Below are positions 47,241-57,500 of a stretch of DNA of 64,000 nucleotides, piece after piece. The position numbers were made by a program, and so were the translations under genes. The notes beneath the pieces were generated by a model, which saw only the letters and a program-made list of their open reading frames with translations, was not told the DNA's origin and searched no databases. How positions within the stretch are numbered: the stretch's first letter is position 1; every line of letters starts with the position of its first letter. This DNA is from Bacteroidales bacterium (GTDB lineage: Bacteria > Bacteroidota > Bacteroidia > Bacteroidales > F082): contig JAQVLA010000003.1 of NCBI GenBank assembly GCA_028704385.1, positions 1 to 64,000 on the forward strand. The letters are read 5' to 3'.

Positions 47241-48074
47241 CTACCTTCTGATGATAAAGGTGTAGGTGATCGTTCCTTTTTGAAGGTCTGCTGCAGTGGG
47301 ATCCTCGCTAAAAGTTGATTTTAAGGCTGCCCTTACCGCAATTGACCGCAAATCGGGATCAATAATGGTAGTACCTTTCGGACTAACCTTAGCTTGTTTG
47401 ACGATTCCATGACTGTTGACCCAGATATCAACAACCACATCACCTTGTTCTTTAAACTGTTCGGTAGGCTTCTCGAGATATTTTGCACCTCTTCCACCTA
47501 AACTGAATGCCGGACCATCGCCTTTTCCACCCTGTCCGTCATAGCGTTTCACATCTCGCAGACCATCCGGTTTACCCTGATCGCCGGGCTGTCCGGTAAT
47601 ACCTTCTGACTGAGGATTTTGCCCTGTTGTACCTTTAAAAAGTGCACGTTCATTCACCACTGGTTTAGGTTCTTCCTTAACCGGCTCTGGTACTTCCTGA
47701 GGCTGGGCTTCGGGTTCTGGTTCAACGACTTCCTCCTCTTGTATCATCTCCTCTGGCTTCTCTTCCTGTTCAATCTCTTCTATCTGCGGAACTTCTTCAT
47801 TTTCAGTGGTCACAATTTCTTCCTCCACCACCTCCTCAACGACCTCCTGTGGTGGAATAGGTGTAGCCGTTGCTACTTCCTGAACTGGTTCATCAGGTTG
47901 GATCAAACCCATTCCCTGATCAGAATAACCCAGATCAACCTCAACACCTTCTTCACCGGGTAAAGGCAAAGGCGTTATAAGTGCCATAAAAATCAAGGCG
48001 ATCAAAAGCATAGAATGGAATACAATAGTTCCGATCAATGCCCTTCTCCGATCCCTGTCCTTAATGATTTTCAT
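47241..48074 (-). CDS. tonB: TonB family protein
   Basis: TonB carries energy from the ExbB-ExbD motor to outer-membrane receptors. The 277-residue protein has one N-terminal membrane anchor (about 13-35), a periplasmic linker (about 50-145) very rich in Glu, Pro and Val, and a C-terminal domain (about 195-277, ending GTITYTFIIRR). The linker carries the Pro-Glu stretches that let TonB span the periplasm. The start codon overlaps the exbD stop (ATGA at 48074-48071). Confidence 0.9.
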   Translation of the reverse strand: MKIIKDRDRRRALIGTIVFHSMLLIALIFMALITPLPLPGEEGVEVDLGYSDQGMGLIQPDEPVQEVATATPIPPQEVVEEVVEEEIVTTENEEVPQIEEIEQEEKPEEMIQEEEVVEPEPEAQPQEVPEPVKEEPKPVVNERALFKGTTGQNPQSEGITGQPGDQGKPDGLRDVKRYDGQGGKGDGPAFSLGGRGAKYLEKPTEQFKEQGDVVVDIWVNSHGIVKQAKVSPKGTTIIDPDLRSIAVRAALKSTFSEDPTAADLQKGTITYTFIIRR

Positions 48075-48484
48075 TGCTTTGCCGAAGTTGCAAGAATTAC
48101 TTTATGCTTTTGTCCCGACTTCTGATTGATCTCATTCACGGCATCAATCACATTAACCACATATTGCACGGCCACAGTCTTATCCGACCTCAAAACTACT
48201 GTTGCTTCCTGCTGCCCGCCAATACCAGCTGCAAGCCTTCGCTCAAGGTCATCAGCATTTACACGGCTTTCGCCAACAAAATACTGATTATTCTGGTCAA
48301 TATAAACTGTAATTGTTTGTTTGGCCATCGTTTTACTCTTGCTTGAAGGCAGCAGCAACTTGATAGCATTTGGTGCTACAAGAGTGGAGGTAAGCATGAA
48401 AAATATCAACAGTAAAAAAACCAGATCCGACATGGATGCCATACTGAAATTTACATTGCGCTTATTTCTTGTTTGTAAAGCCAT
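48071..48484 (-). CDS. exbD: Biopolymer transport protein ExbD
   Basis: ExbD is the proton-channel partner with ExbB. The 137-residue protein has a single N-terminal helix with the essential Asp (MASMSDLVFLLLIFFML) and a periplasmic domain ending KSGQKHKVILATSAKQ. It sits 12 bp after exbB and overlaps tonB by four bases. Only one exbD is present, whereas many Bacteroidota TonB operons have two. Confidence 0.93.
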   Translation of the reverse strand: MALQTRNKRNVNFSMASMSDLVFLLLIFFMLTSTLVAPNAIKLLLPSSKSKTMAKQTITVYIDQNNQYFVGESRVNADDLERRLAAGIGGQQEATVVLRSDKTVAVQYVVNVIDAVNEINQKSGQKHKVILATSAKQ

Positions 48485-48496
48485 ATTCGATTTATT

Positions 48497-49201
48497 TTAA
48501 CGCGCTGGCTCATGCAGAACATCCATAAACTCGGTGGCACGTGCCTCGAGCAGATAAACTACCTTTTCTATTCTGGATACCAACACATTATAAAATATAT
48601 AAGCTAAAATGCCAACGATTAACCCGCCTATGGTTGTGATCATTGCCTGATAAATACCAGAAGATAGCAGGGCGATATCGATATTATTTCCAGCCATTGA
48701 CATATCATAAAATGCCCTGACCATTCCGATCACGGTACCCAAAAAACCAAGCATTGGAGCGGCACCAGAAATGGTTGCCAGTCCGGCAACACCTTTTTCG
48801 AGCTTGCTAACCTCCAGTTTACCAACATTTTCGATGGCTACATTGATATCATTTAAAGGTTTGCCAATACGCGAGAGACCTTTCTCTATCATTCGGGCAA
48901 TGGGCGTTTCGTTGTTTTTGCAAAGCGCCACAGCCGCATCCAGTTTTCCGGCATGGATAAACTCACGAATGTTATTCATAAAATGCTTGTCCTTTCCTGA
49001 AGCTCTGTTGATTACCAGGTATCGCTCGATAAAGATATAAACTGCAATGATAGAAAACACGCCCAGTACGGCCATAATCCATCCACCTTTTATAGCCAGA
49101 TCAAGAACAGAAAGCCTTAGTTCTCCCTGCTGAGCTTCGAGTGCTGCTCCACCCAGATCATTGGCAGCGGATTGTACCTGCAATAAAAAAGCTATTAGCA
49201 T
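48497..49201 (-). CDS. exbB: MotA/TolQ/ExbB proton channel family protein
   Basis: ExbB is the pentameric stator of the TonB motor. The 234-residue product has three membrane segments: about 38-55, and two C-terminal ones containing the proton-path motif ATISGAAPMLGFLGTVIGMV and IYQAMITTIGGLIVGILAYI. The N-terminus may include a signal segment (MLIAFLLQVQSAANDLGG). It heads the exbB-exbD-tonB unit, 116 bp downstream of anmK. TolQ is excluded by the tonB partner in the operon. Confidence 0.92.
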   Translation of the reverse strand: MLIAFLLQVQSAANDLGGAALEAQQGELRLSVLDLAIKGGWIMAVLGVFSIIAVYIFIERYLVINRASGKDKHFMNNIREFIHAGKLDAAVALCKNNETPIARMIEKGLSRIGKPLNDINVAIENVGKLEVSKLEKGVAGLATISGAAPMLGFLGTVIGMVRAFYDMSMAGNNIDIALLSSGIYQAMITTIGGLIVGILAYIFYNVLVSRIEKVVYLLEARATEFMDVLHEPAR

Positions 49202-49317
49202 AAGTTTAATTTTATTGTAAAAGTATTTTTTATTTCTTTAGTGTCACGATTTGTTGGGTCCCAGTTTTGAACTTTTCGTTATTAACATAACTGATTTTTG
49301 TTGGCTTTAGTATATTT

Positions 49318-50388
49318 TCACTCTAAAGACGGATACCAAATCTTACCGCTACAGCTGTCGGATTCTGCACCGGTAACTGATGCCAGTACATTAACTTCCC
49401 CTCTTATTTTTAATACACCCAGAAAGGCAAATATAAGCGCTTCTTTATAATTCACCAGTCTTTCGTCAGGCACAATAATTTCAGCTTCACTAGTTTGTCG
49501 GAGTTTCTTTACCAGGTATTCATTAAGTGCACCTCCGCCAGTAATCAGCACCCTTTTCGCCTGTAAGCTATTAAGCTCCAGACTTATTCGACTCACTATG
49601 TGTTGCACAAAAGTATGGGCAAGGTCAGCCGGCTGATACTGCTTTTTTGTTAAAAGAGGTTTTTGTTTGTTTTCAAAAAACTCTCTTCCCAAAGATTTGG
49701 GGGCTCTCATTTGAAAATAGGTCAGCTTTTCCAGTTCCTCGTAAAGTTCATCAATCAATTTTCCGGAGGCAGCCAATTCTCCGTTGTAGTCAATTTCGAG
49801 ACCCTTAAAACCGGCAATATAATTAAGTGCCTGATTAGCGATACAAATATCATAAGCCAGTCTGATCCCTTTCTGCTCAACCGACAAATTGGCAATTCCA
49901 CCAATATTCAAAAGGCAATCGTAATCAGAAAACAAGAGCTGATCACCAATAGGTACCAAGGGAGCTCCTTGTCCGCCTTTTGCCACATCTTCACTTCTGA
50001 AATCGTTGATCACCTTGAAGCCACAGCAATCAGCAAGTGATTGCCCGTCTCCTATTTGCAATGTAAAACCAATTTCAGGTTGATGAAACAGTGTATGGCC
50101 GTGCGAGGATACAAAATCCGGTTTTAGCTGATGCTGACAAACAAAGTTCGAAACCGTTACACCCAAAAATTGTCCATAATCCTTATCGAGTTGTATTATC
50201 GTGGATTTGTCCGCATGATAAGCCTCCATTAGCCTGGCCTTCCATTCCAGTGTATAAGGAACAAATTGTGTAGCCTTAAACGCATACTGCCAAAAATCTT
50301 TTTCCCGATTGAATTCAACTGCTGCCAGGTCAATGCCATCCAGTGATGAACCAGACATCAGACCAATAACTAAATAATTACTCTTCAT
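49318..50388 (-). CDS. anmK: Anhydro-N-acetylmuramic acid kinase
   Basis: AnmK opens and phosphorylates 1,6-anhydro-MurNAc to MurNAc-6-phosphate in peptidoglycan recycling. The 356-residue protein has the N-terminal phosphate-binding motif IGLMSGSSLDGIDLA, the central LLNIGGIANLSV, and VLITGGGALNEYLVKKL near residue 290, as in the sugar-kinase/Hsp70/actin superfamily. It starts 2 bp after the end of murF, so synthesis and recycling of wall precursors are in one transcript. Confidence 0.95.
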   Translation of the reverse strand: MKSNYLVIGLMSGSSLDGIDLAAVEFNREKDFWQYAFKATQFVPYTLEWKARLMEAYHADKSTIIQLDKDYGQFLGVTVSNFVCQHQLKPDFVSSHGHTLFHQPEIGFTLQIGDGQSLADCCGFKVINDFRSEDVAKGGQGAPLVPIGDQLLFSDYDCLLNIGGIANLSVEQKGIRLAYDICIANQALNYIAGFKGLEIDYNGELAASGKLIDELYEELEKLTYFQMRAPKSLGREFFENKQKPLLTKKQYQPADLAHTFVQHIVSRISLELNSLQAKRVLITGGGALNEYLVKKLRQTSEAEIIVPDERLVNYKEALIFAFLGVLKIRGEVNVLASVTGAESDSCSGKIWYPSLE

Positions 50389-50390
50389 CT

Positions 50391-51683
50391 TTATAAGAAT
50401 GGTAAAAGCTTCTCCAGCCGAATGCCTCTTGAGCCTTTGATCAGTATCTCATAGCCAGTGGGAGCCTCATCTTTGTACCGGCTGATCAATTCCTCCACTT
50501 TATTTACATGGATCCAGTCGTTGCCAGCGTAAACCTTTTCAAACTCGGGCCCTACCAACACCACATTTCTGAAACCCAGATCAATTACTAGTTTCAGGAT
50601 GTTAGCATGTTCGGCCTCGCTCTCATTTCCCAGTTCGAGCATATCACCCAAAATGAGCATAGATCGCCGGCCACAACGTTTTGAGAAATTCATCAGTGCT
50701 GCCTCCATACTGGTGGGATTGGCGTTGTAGGCATCCATTAAAAGCTGATTTCGATCGGTTTCGATGAGCTGTGAGCGGTGATTGGCAGGCAGGTAATTTT
50801 CAATCGCTTCCACAATCTCAGATGTTTCCACCTCAAAGAAATTTCCAACAGCCACTGCAGCCATAATATTCTCAAAGTTATACTGCCCTGTAATCTGCGT
50901 ATGAATCATTGCCTGCCGCGATTGATACTCCCACACCAAAGTGAGAAAAGGGTCGTCAGAAACCAACTCTCCATACACTTCTGCTTTGTTATTTTGTCCA
51001 TAAGTGAAACGATTCATCTTGTGAGATAAACGTTCAAGAAGTGCATTGTCAGTATTTACGAAGACTTTACCCCCATGATCGTCAAGATACGCATAAAGCT
51101 CACTTTTGGCATTGATCACGCCCGTAAAGCTGCCAAAACCTTCCAGATGTGCCTTTCCGATATTGGTAATCAACCCAAAATCAGGCATCGCCAATCGCGA
51201 AAGTGCTGCAATCTCACCCTGATGATTTGCTCCCATTTCGATTACTGCCAGCTCCGTATCCGGCTTAAGCTGCAGCAAAGTGAGCGGAACACCAATATGA
51301 TTATTCAGATTTCCGGTAGTGTGAAGCACTTTATATTTTTTTGAAAGCACAGCAGCCACAAGCTCTTTGGTGGTGGTTTTTCCATTTGAGCCTGTTATGC
51401 CAATCACCCTGACTGGCATTGCTTTGCGGTGCATCAGGGCAAGCTGCTGAAGTGCCGAAAGTGTATCATCAACTACCCAAACCTGTGGATGATCTTTATA
51501 TTCGGTGCGATCAGATACGGCTGCCACCGCACCGTTTTCTATGGCCTGAAGCACATACTGGTTTCCATCGAAATTATCACCTCTTAGGGCAAAAAAGATT
51601 GCATCTTTTTTCAGATTACGACTATCTGTACTTACAATGCGGTGTTTTAAAAAAAGTGAATAAAGTGATTCAAGAGTTTTCAT
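50391..51683 (-). CDS. murF: UDP-N-acetylmuramoyl-tripeptide--D-alanyl-D-alanine ligase
   Basis: MurF adds D-Ala-D-Ala to the UDP-MurNAc tripeptide. The 430-residue product has the N-terminal substrate domain (ISTDSR-like: VSTDSRNLKKDAIFFALRGD), the ATP loop GITGSNGKTTT (98-105), the central domain motifs EMGANHQGEIA and NIGKAHLEGFGS, and a C-terminal Rossmann domain. It is the first gene of the murF-anmK unit. Confidence 0.96.
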   Translation of the reverse strand: MKTLESLYSLFLKHRIVSTDSRNLKKDAIFFALRGDNFDGNQYVLQAIENGAVAAVSDRTEYKDHPQVWVVDDTLSALQQLALMHRKAMPVRVIGITGSNGKTTTKELVAAVLSKKYKVLHTTGNLNNHIGVPLTLLQLKPDTELAVIEMGANHQGEIAALSRLAMPDFGLITNIGKAHLEGFGSFTGVINAKSELYAYLDDHGGKVFVNTDNALLERLSHKMNRFTYGQNNKAEVYGELVSDDPFLTLVWEYQSRQAMIHTQITGQYNFENIMAAVAVGNFFEVETSEIVEAIENYLPANHRSQLIETDRNQLLMDAYNANPTSMEAALMNFSKRCGRRSMLILGDMLELGNESEAEHANILKLVIDLGFRNVVLVGPEFEKVYAGNDWIHVNKVEELISRYKDEAPTGYEILIKGSRGIRLEKLLPFL

Positions 51684-51706
51684 TGATTTGCTTTAAAAAG
51701 TATAGA

Positions 51707-51740
51707 CAAAAATACCGGTTTTAGTTGTCAAAAGTCCAAA
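51707..51740 (-). promoter_or_regulatory. Promoter of murF-anmK
   Basis: TATTTTTG (minus strand, 51714-51707) lies 23 bp before the murF start. TTTG at 51740-51737 is 22 nt upstream, slightly beyond the usual 19-21. Confidence 0.5.
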
Positions 51741-51757
51741 CCCAAACTAATATCAAC

Positions 51758-51787
51758 AAAAAAGCCCCATCATCTGACGGAGCTTTA
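51758..51787 (-). terminator. Terminator after gldJ
   Basis: AAAGCCCC (51761-51768) pairs with GGAGCTTT (51779-51786) with one G-U pair. On the minus strand a T run follows. It separates the T9SS genes from murF. Confidence 0.8.
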
Positions 51788-51808
51788 GGTTTAATTTTCG
51801 GTTAGTTT

Positions 51809-53287
51809 TTATCGGTTTACCAAAGAGCTGCCCACTTTATTCATAGCACAGCGGAATCCGATAGAGCTGGCAGATTCGTCTTCGTTAAGGAAACGTCGCG
51901 TTCCGGGGCTAAGATAATAAGGTCCGTCTGCCCATGAACCACCTTTATATACACGTGCCTTATCCGAAACCAAAGAAGTTACGCCATACTCATACATCTG
52001 ATCCGTCATTTCCTTTTGATCTTCGGGAGGTGTGCTCCAGTCATCCTGGATGGAAGACATAAAATCGCCATCGCCATAGTTGACATTGTAACCCCGACGA
52101 TAGTTTTTGCGGTTAGCAGCTTCTTCGGGAGATACTTCAACATATACCATTCGTCCGAGAGAGTCTTTTTCGGCCAAAAAGCCGTCAGCATCCCGTTTCT
52201 TATTCATAAAGATGTTTCCTCTGAAAGGATTATAGTCTGCAACATCCTCAAATGACAGCGGGCGATATACATCAAGCACCCATTCCGAAACATTGCCTCC
52301 CATATTATACAAGCCATAATCGTTGGGCCAGTAAGAGCCCACAGGAGCAGGCAAATCAGCACCATCATTCAAACTTCCGGCAACACCCATATAATCGCCT
52401 CTTCCGCGTTTGAAGTTGGCTACGAAGCTTCCGTAAAATTTACTATCATCTGTTCTGAGACCGTCACTATTCCAGGGATATACACGTCTCTCGACGATAC
52501 GTTCCTGCATGGTATTTCCCACCAGACCCAAGGCGGCATATTCCCATTCGGCTTCGGTGGGAAGCCTGTATTTTGGCAACAACAGTCCATCTTCAAAGCG
52601 AACATTACGCACACCTGTCCCGCTGGGGTCAAGGTCTTCTTTGCCATCTTTCACCAAACCTTCGTATTGGCCAGCCAGATAGGCTTCGGAATTGAAATTA
52701 TTTTCATTTTTTTGGTCGGGGTCAAACTCGAGTACACCGGCCTTGATGAGCAGCATTTCGTTCACCCGATCGGTACGCCAGTTGGCATATTCATTAGCCT
52801 GCAGCCAGGTGACGCCAACAACGGGATAATCGTGATATGCCGGATGACGGAAATATACCTCAACCAGTGGTTCGTTGTACGACAGTCTGTTGCGCCACAC
52901 CAGAGTATCAGGCAATGCGCGCTGCACAACGAGGGGGAAATCCTGTCCGTAAACCCTGTTCAACCAGTATATGTATTCCAGATAATCCAGGTTACTCACC
53001 TCGGTTTGGTCCATATAAAAACTTGAAACCGTAACCTGGCGCGGAAGGTTGTTCCATTCATATAAAACATCTTCCTGTGTGGCACCCATCATAAAGGTAC
53101 CCCCTTCGATGGCGATAAGCCCTGGACCTGTGATCTGTTCCTTCGACTCTGCTACTTCAAAACCTCCCATTTGTGGATCGTTGTAATTCCATCCTGTTGT
53201 CCGGGAAGTTTCTTTCTGACATGATGAAGCCATGATAAGCAGAGCTCCAAAGACAAATAATGAACTGAATTTTGCTTTTCTGAACAT
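51809..53287 (-). CDS. gldJ: T9SS/gliding lipoprotein GldJ (formylglycine-generating-enzyme fold)
   Basis: The 492-residue protein has a lipoprotein signal with lipobox ASSC (Cys23) and a sulfatase-modifying-factor (FGE) fold from about residue 53 (IAIEGGTFMMGATQEDVLYE) to 485 (GTRRFLNEDESASSIGFRCA). GldJ and GldK/PorK are the two T9SS lipoproteins with this fold. The post-lipobox SRTTGWNYNDPQMGGFEV and the nearness of porU-porV favour GldJ; the absence of gldL, gldM and gldN beside it argues against GldK. FGE catalytic Cys pairs are not evident, so it is structural. It is 39 bp after the porP gene. Confidence 0.8.
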   Translation of the reverse strand: MFRKAKFSSLFVFGALLIMASSCQKETSRTTGWNYNDPQMGGFEVAESKEQITGPGLIAIEGGTFMMGATQEDVLYEWNNLPRQVTVSSFYMDQTEVSNLDYLEYIYWLNRVYGQDFPLVVQRALPDTLVWRNRLSYNEPLVEVYFRHPAYHDYPVVGVTWLQANEYANWRTDRVNEMLLIKAGVLEFDPDQKNENNFNSEAYLAGQYEGLVKDGKEDLDPSGTGVRNVRFEDGLLLPKYRLPTEAEWEYAALGLVGNTMQERIVERRVYPWNSDGLRTDDSKFYGSFVANFKRGRGDYMGVAGSLNDGADLPAPVGSYWPNDYGLYNMGGNVSEWVLDVYRPLSFEDVADYNPFRGNIFMNKKRDADGFLAEKDSLGRMVYVEVSPEEAANRKNYRRGYNVNYGDGDFMSSIQDDWSTPPEDQKEMTDQMYEYGVTSLVSDKARVYKGGSWADGPYYLSPGTRRFLNEDESASSIGFRCAMNKVGSSLVNR

Positions 53288-53326
53288 GTGAAACTTATTT
53301 TTCTTTTTATATGAACGTGTTATTAA

Positions 53327-54331
53327 CTAAAAACCTGGTGCATTTATTGTTCTGATCATGCGTTTTTTCGGCGACTTTAAGATACAAAAATCCCATGCAA
53401 GCGAAATTTCGTGTGCTCCTCCTGTATTGGCACCGATTTGCGAAAGTGTGAAATCGTAGCTGTAGCCAATCCTGAAGTTGTTATAATTTATGCCCACCAA
53501 TAACATTGCGGCATCTATATTTTCAAAAGCATGCCTGAACCAGCCGCCAAAAACAAAAGGATACATATTAACATACAAGCCTGCATTCAACTGACTGAAG
53601 ATTCCCTGATTAACAAACATCAAATTAGGTTGCACCGTGAGATCATCCTGATCGTAATTTCCAAAACCTCCCTGTGTAAGGTTGATGACTGCTCCTGCAT
53701 GAACAGTTAACTTCAGATCAAGTGGGATGGATTCTGTTTCGTAAAATCCCAGTTGTGGCTGCGTGAGATGGTCAGCGGCTACACCGGCAAAAAAGGCATC
53801 TTCGTAGCCAAACAAAAGGCCTGCGCCAAAATCCACGGCTGAAACCTGATTGTTTTCGGGTTTAGGTTCATTACTATTATTATGAATTATCCCGTTATCA
53901 ATATCTATTTGATCGGCAAAAATAAGTTTTTCCCATGAGAGTTTTTCCTGATAATAAGCACCACGCACTCCAAAACTAAGGTTAGTGCCGGAAGTGAGCC
54001 TGAGCTGATACGAATAAAAAGCATTGATAGCAGTGCGGTTGTATGCCCCATCTCCCTGCTGATCGTTCATAAACATCACCCCATAACCACTGTTGATAGC
54101 CGCCAGACTTTGGTCATAAGCCAAGCTATATGTAACATAGGCATTACTAACAGACGGCCATTGATTACGATAGTTCAGGTTTAATCTTCCGCATTCAGTA
54201 TTTCCTGCAAAGGCTGGATTCAAATACATTGGATTGGCATAAAACTGCGAAAATGCAGCATCCTGTCCAACAGCATAAAAGCCTGAAACACAGACAAACC
54301 AAACAATTAAAATTATTCCCCTTAGTTGCAA
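53327..54331 (-). CDS. porP: PorP/SprF family T9SS outer-membrane protein
   Basis: The 334-residue product has a signal peptide (about 1-22, ending AVGQ) and the family start DAAFSQFYANPMYLNPAFAG. The rest is a beta-barrel pattern of about 12-14 strands ending AHEISLAWDFCIL. PorP in Porphyromonas is needed for gingipain export; paralogues (SprF) partner individual surface adhesins. The symbol is by family; whether this is the core PorP or a paralogue is open. It leads the unit with gldJ. Confidence 0.85.
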   Translation of the reverse strand: MQLRGIILIVWFVCVSGFYAVGQDAAFSQFYANPMYLNPAFAGNTECGRLNLNYRNQWPSVSNAYVTYSLAYDQSLAAINSGYGVMFMNDQQGDGAYNRTAINAFYSYQLRLTSGTNLSFGVRGAYYQEKLSWEKLIFADQIDIDNGIIHNNSNEPKPENNQVSAVDFGAGLLFGYEDAFFAGVAADHLTQPQLGFYETESIPLDLKLTVHAGAVINLTQGGFGNYDQDDLTVQPNLMFVNQGIFSQLNAGLYVNMYPFVFGGWFRHAFENIDAAMLLVGINYNNFRIGYSYDFTLSQIGANTGGAHEISLAWDFCILKSPKKRMIRTINAPGF

Positions 54332-54362
54332 GCGATCCTTTATTGATAGAATTTTCGAGGCA

Positions 54363-54392
54363 CAATGTTACAACGATTTTCTGAATTATCAA
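54363..54392 (-). promoter_or_regulatory. Promoter of porP-gldJ
   Basis: TAACATTG (minus strand, 54370-54363), one base from TAnnTTTG, has TTG at 54392-54390, 19 nt upstream. It is 31 bp before the porP ATG. Confidence 0.5.
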
Positions 54393-54507
54393 GCAACTAA
54401 ACAACAAAATGAGCCTATTACAATAAATTATCCTGCTCTGCGTTCAGGAAAATAAACATCCGGCATGTTAGATTTTACGATGCAGCCGCAATTTTTTTTC
54501 GTTAATA

Positions 54508-54515
54508 TACGTTTG
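54508..54515 (+). promoter_or_regulatory. Promoter -7 box of porU
   Basis: TACGTTTG matches TAnnTTTG and lies 15 bp before the ATG at 54531, divergent from the porP promoter. The -33 position is a T-rich run without TTG. Confidence 0.4.
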
Positions 54516-54530
54516 AGAAAAAACTACTAC

Positions 54531-57500
54531 ATGAATTACAGGCTAATTAATAAAAACACCCAAATCATGAGTTTTGCCATTATCTGTGCAATGTTATTGT
54601 TTATCAACACAGCAACTCAGGCACAGATCACCGAAAAAATCCCTGTAAGTATACATTGGAATCAACCGGATACCTTGTTTTATTATGATTACAACATAAA
54701 TGCCAGAATACACTTTGAAGGAGCTTTTTATGAGGATAATCTGACTGAAATACCTTATTATGTAAAAACCTTTCCTGTTTTCGATGAACATTTGGAAGCT
54801 GTGGTTCAAATCACCAATGAGATTACTGAACCCCTTCCGGTTCGGGAAGAAAAGCTGATCAATAATTCGGGATTAAGCGGTCAATTTACAATCGAAACAA
54901 GTCTTTTAATCTCGAGAGAGATTCCATATATGCAGTTAAAACTAAATCCTTTACGACTGAATAATGGAAAAATCGAACGACTTGTATCAGCTGAACTCTC
55001 CATTGATTTTATGCCTTTAACAGATCAGACCTCCCGCAATTCTGATCAATCCGGCTTTGCTTCTTCTTCCGTTTTGGCAAGTGGTAGCTGGTACAAAATA
55101 AAAGTTCCGAAAACCGGAGTTTATAAGCTTACTATTGCTGAGCTACAGGAAATCGGGATCGACATTGCCGGTGCCGATCCGCGAAACTTAAGAATTTACA
55201 GTAATGGTGGTGGTATTTTGCCAGAGAATAATCAATCATTCAGGCATGATGATCTTGTTGAAAATCCAATACAGGTAGTGGGTGAAGAGGATGGTGTATT
55301 CAATGACACTGACTACGTTTTGTTTTTTGCTTCCGGACCATTGAGTTGGGCCTACAATCCTGATGATGAAATCTACGAAAGAATCAACAATCCATTTGAT
55401 GATTATAGCTATCTCTTCCTTACCACAGATTTAGGACCAGGAAAACGAATTCAGGCTGCAAGTATTCCTTCAGGTACGGTAAGCCGCGTGGTTACAGATT
55501 TCCCGGATTATCAACTTCATGAGATCGATGAGTATAACCTCACCAACACCGGACGCACCTGGTATGGTGATTTATTTGATGTGAATCTTAGCAAGACTTT
55601 CTCCTTTAATTTTCCCGATCTTGTAAGCACAAAACCTGCACATCTCAAACTCGAAGTTGCAGGAAGGGTAATACAAAGCAATGCTAATTTTGGCGTTTAC
55701 ATCAATAACAACCTAACGCGCACCTTAAATATCTCAAGCACAACACAAACCGGATATGATTTTGCCCGTACCAACCAGGCTGCATTTACGTTCGAACCTT
55801 TTGGCAGTAATATAGAAGTAAAACTTACCTTTAACAGAAGTGTAAATTCAGCCCGTGGATGGCTCGATTATATTGCGATAAATGCCTGGAGATCAATCCG
55901 ATTTAATGGAACACAATTCGAATTTCGTAATCCGGAGGTATTTAATACCGGCACCGTGCACGAATACCAGATTGCAAACGCAGGCACAGACCTTATGGTA
56001 TGGGATATCTCCGATCCGGTTGATGTAAAGCGTATCAATGGCACGAACAGTAGTGGGAGTTATATCTTTAAATCTGAAGCCAACAAGGCCAGGCATTTTC
56101 TAGCCTTTGACGGTTCTGATTATTTGAAAGCCGAATTTGTTGAAGTGGTCGAAAATCAAAACCTTCACGCTATACGGGATATTGATTACCTCCTCATCAC
56201 ACATCCCGATTTTATAGATCAGGCCAACAGGCTGGCTGATATTCACCGTGAGCAAAGTAATTTGAACGTTTTTGTCACCATCCCTCAAAAAATTTATAAT
56301 GAGTTTTCATCGGGAGCCAAAGACATCACAGCTATCAGGGATTTCAACCGCATGTTGTACACCGAAAGCAGTCCCGGAAAAAAACTTAAATATCTGCTTT
56401 TGCTGGGTGATGCCAGTTTTGATTATAAAAACAGGTCAGGAAGCACAGTAGATTTTGTTCCAACCTGGGAGTCAAATGAATCACTCAACCTTGTAAATTC
56501 GATAGCCAGCGACGATTATTATGGCTACCTGGATTATAATGAAGGTGATGGCGATAACAACTTACTTGATATCGGTATTGGCCGGTTTCCGGTAAGTACG
56601 GTGTCACAGGCAGAGCAAATGGTGGATAAAATTGTTTCGTATCTCCGTAAGGAAGAAACCAATATGAAACCCTGGCGCAACTTTATTACCTTTGTGGCAG
56701 ATGATGCCGATGGTAGTCGTCACCTTGATGATGCCGAACAGCTTTATCGCTACCTGAACACCAACCAAAGAGCAATTAATTTTGACAAAATCTATCTGGA
56801 TGCTTACGAGCAGGTGCCAACACCAGGCGGACAAAAAGCACCTGCAGTGAATGACGCCATCAACAAACGCATGGATAAAGGCACTTTAATTATGAATTAT
56901 TCAGGACACGGTGGTGAAGTGGGCTGGACTGAAGAACGAATACTAGAAATAGCTGATATTCAGGGATGGAGAAATAAAGATAAATTGCCCATTTTCATTA
57001 CAGCTACCTGCGAATTCAGCCGCTACGACGACCATGCACGCACTTCGGCAGGTGAAATGGTTTTTCTAAATCCACAGGGAGGAGCCATTGCCATGTTTAC
57101 CACTGCAAGGGCTACATATGCCGCTGCAAATCTGGCACTTAACATGGCCATTTACCGCGATAATATGTTTCTGAAAGAAGGAAATGAATTTCCCAGGTTC
57201 GGTGATATCATCCGCCGGTCGAAACTCAACGGAAGTGCCAACGACCGTAAATTTGTCCTGCTGGGCGATCCGGCTATAAGACTGGCCTATCCCGCCTATG
57301 ATGTGGTTACAACCGAAATCAACAGCCATACTACCACTACCCGCATGGATACCCTCAGAGCACTTGATAAAGTTGAAGTGCGTGGTTTTGTGGCCAACGA
57401 AAACGGAACAAAGATTTCTGATTTTAATGGCGTAATTTATACTACGATCTACGACAAAACCAGTCAGATTACAACTAAAGGAGATCAAAATTCACATATT

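Noticed and set aside
51809-53287. Calling the FGE-fold lipoprotein GldK/PorK because it is beside porP
   Set aside because: No gldL, gldM or gldN follows it, and it lies next to porU-porV with the GldJ-like SRTTGW start, so GldJ is the better name, though not certain.
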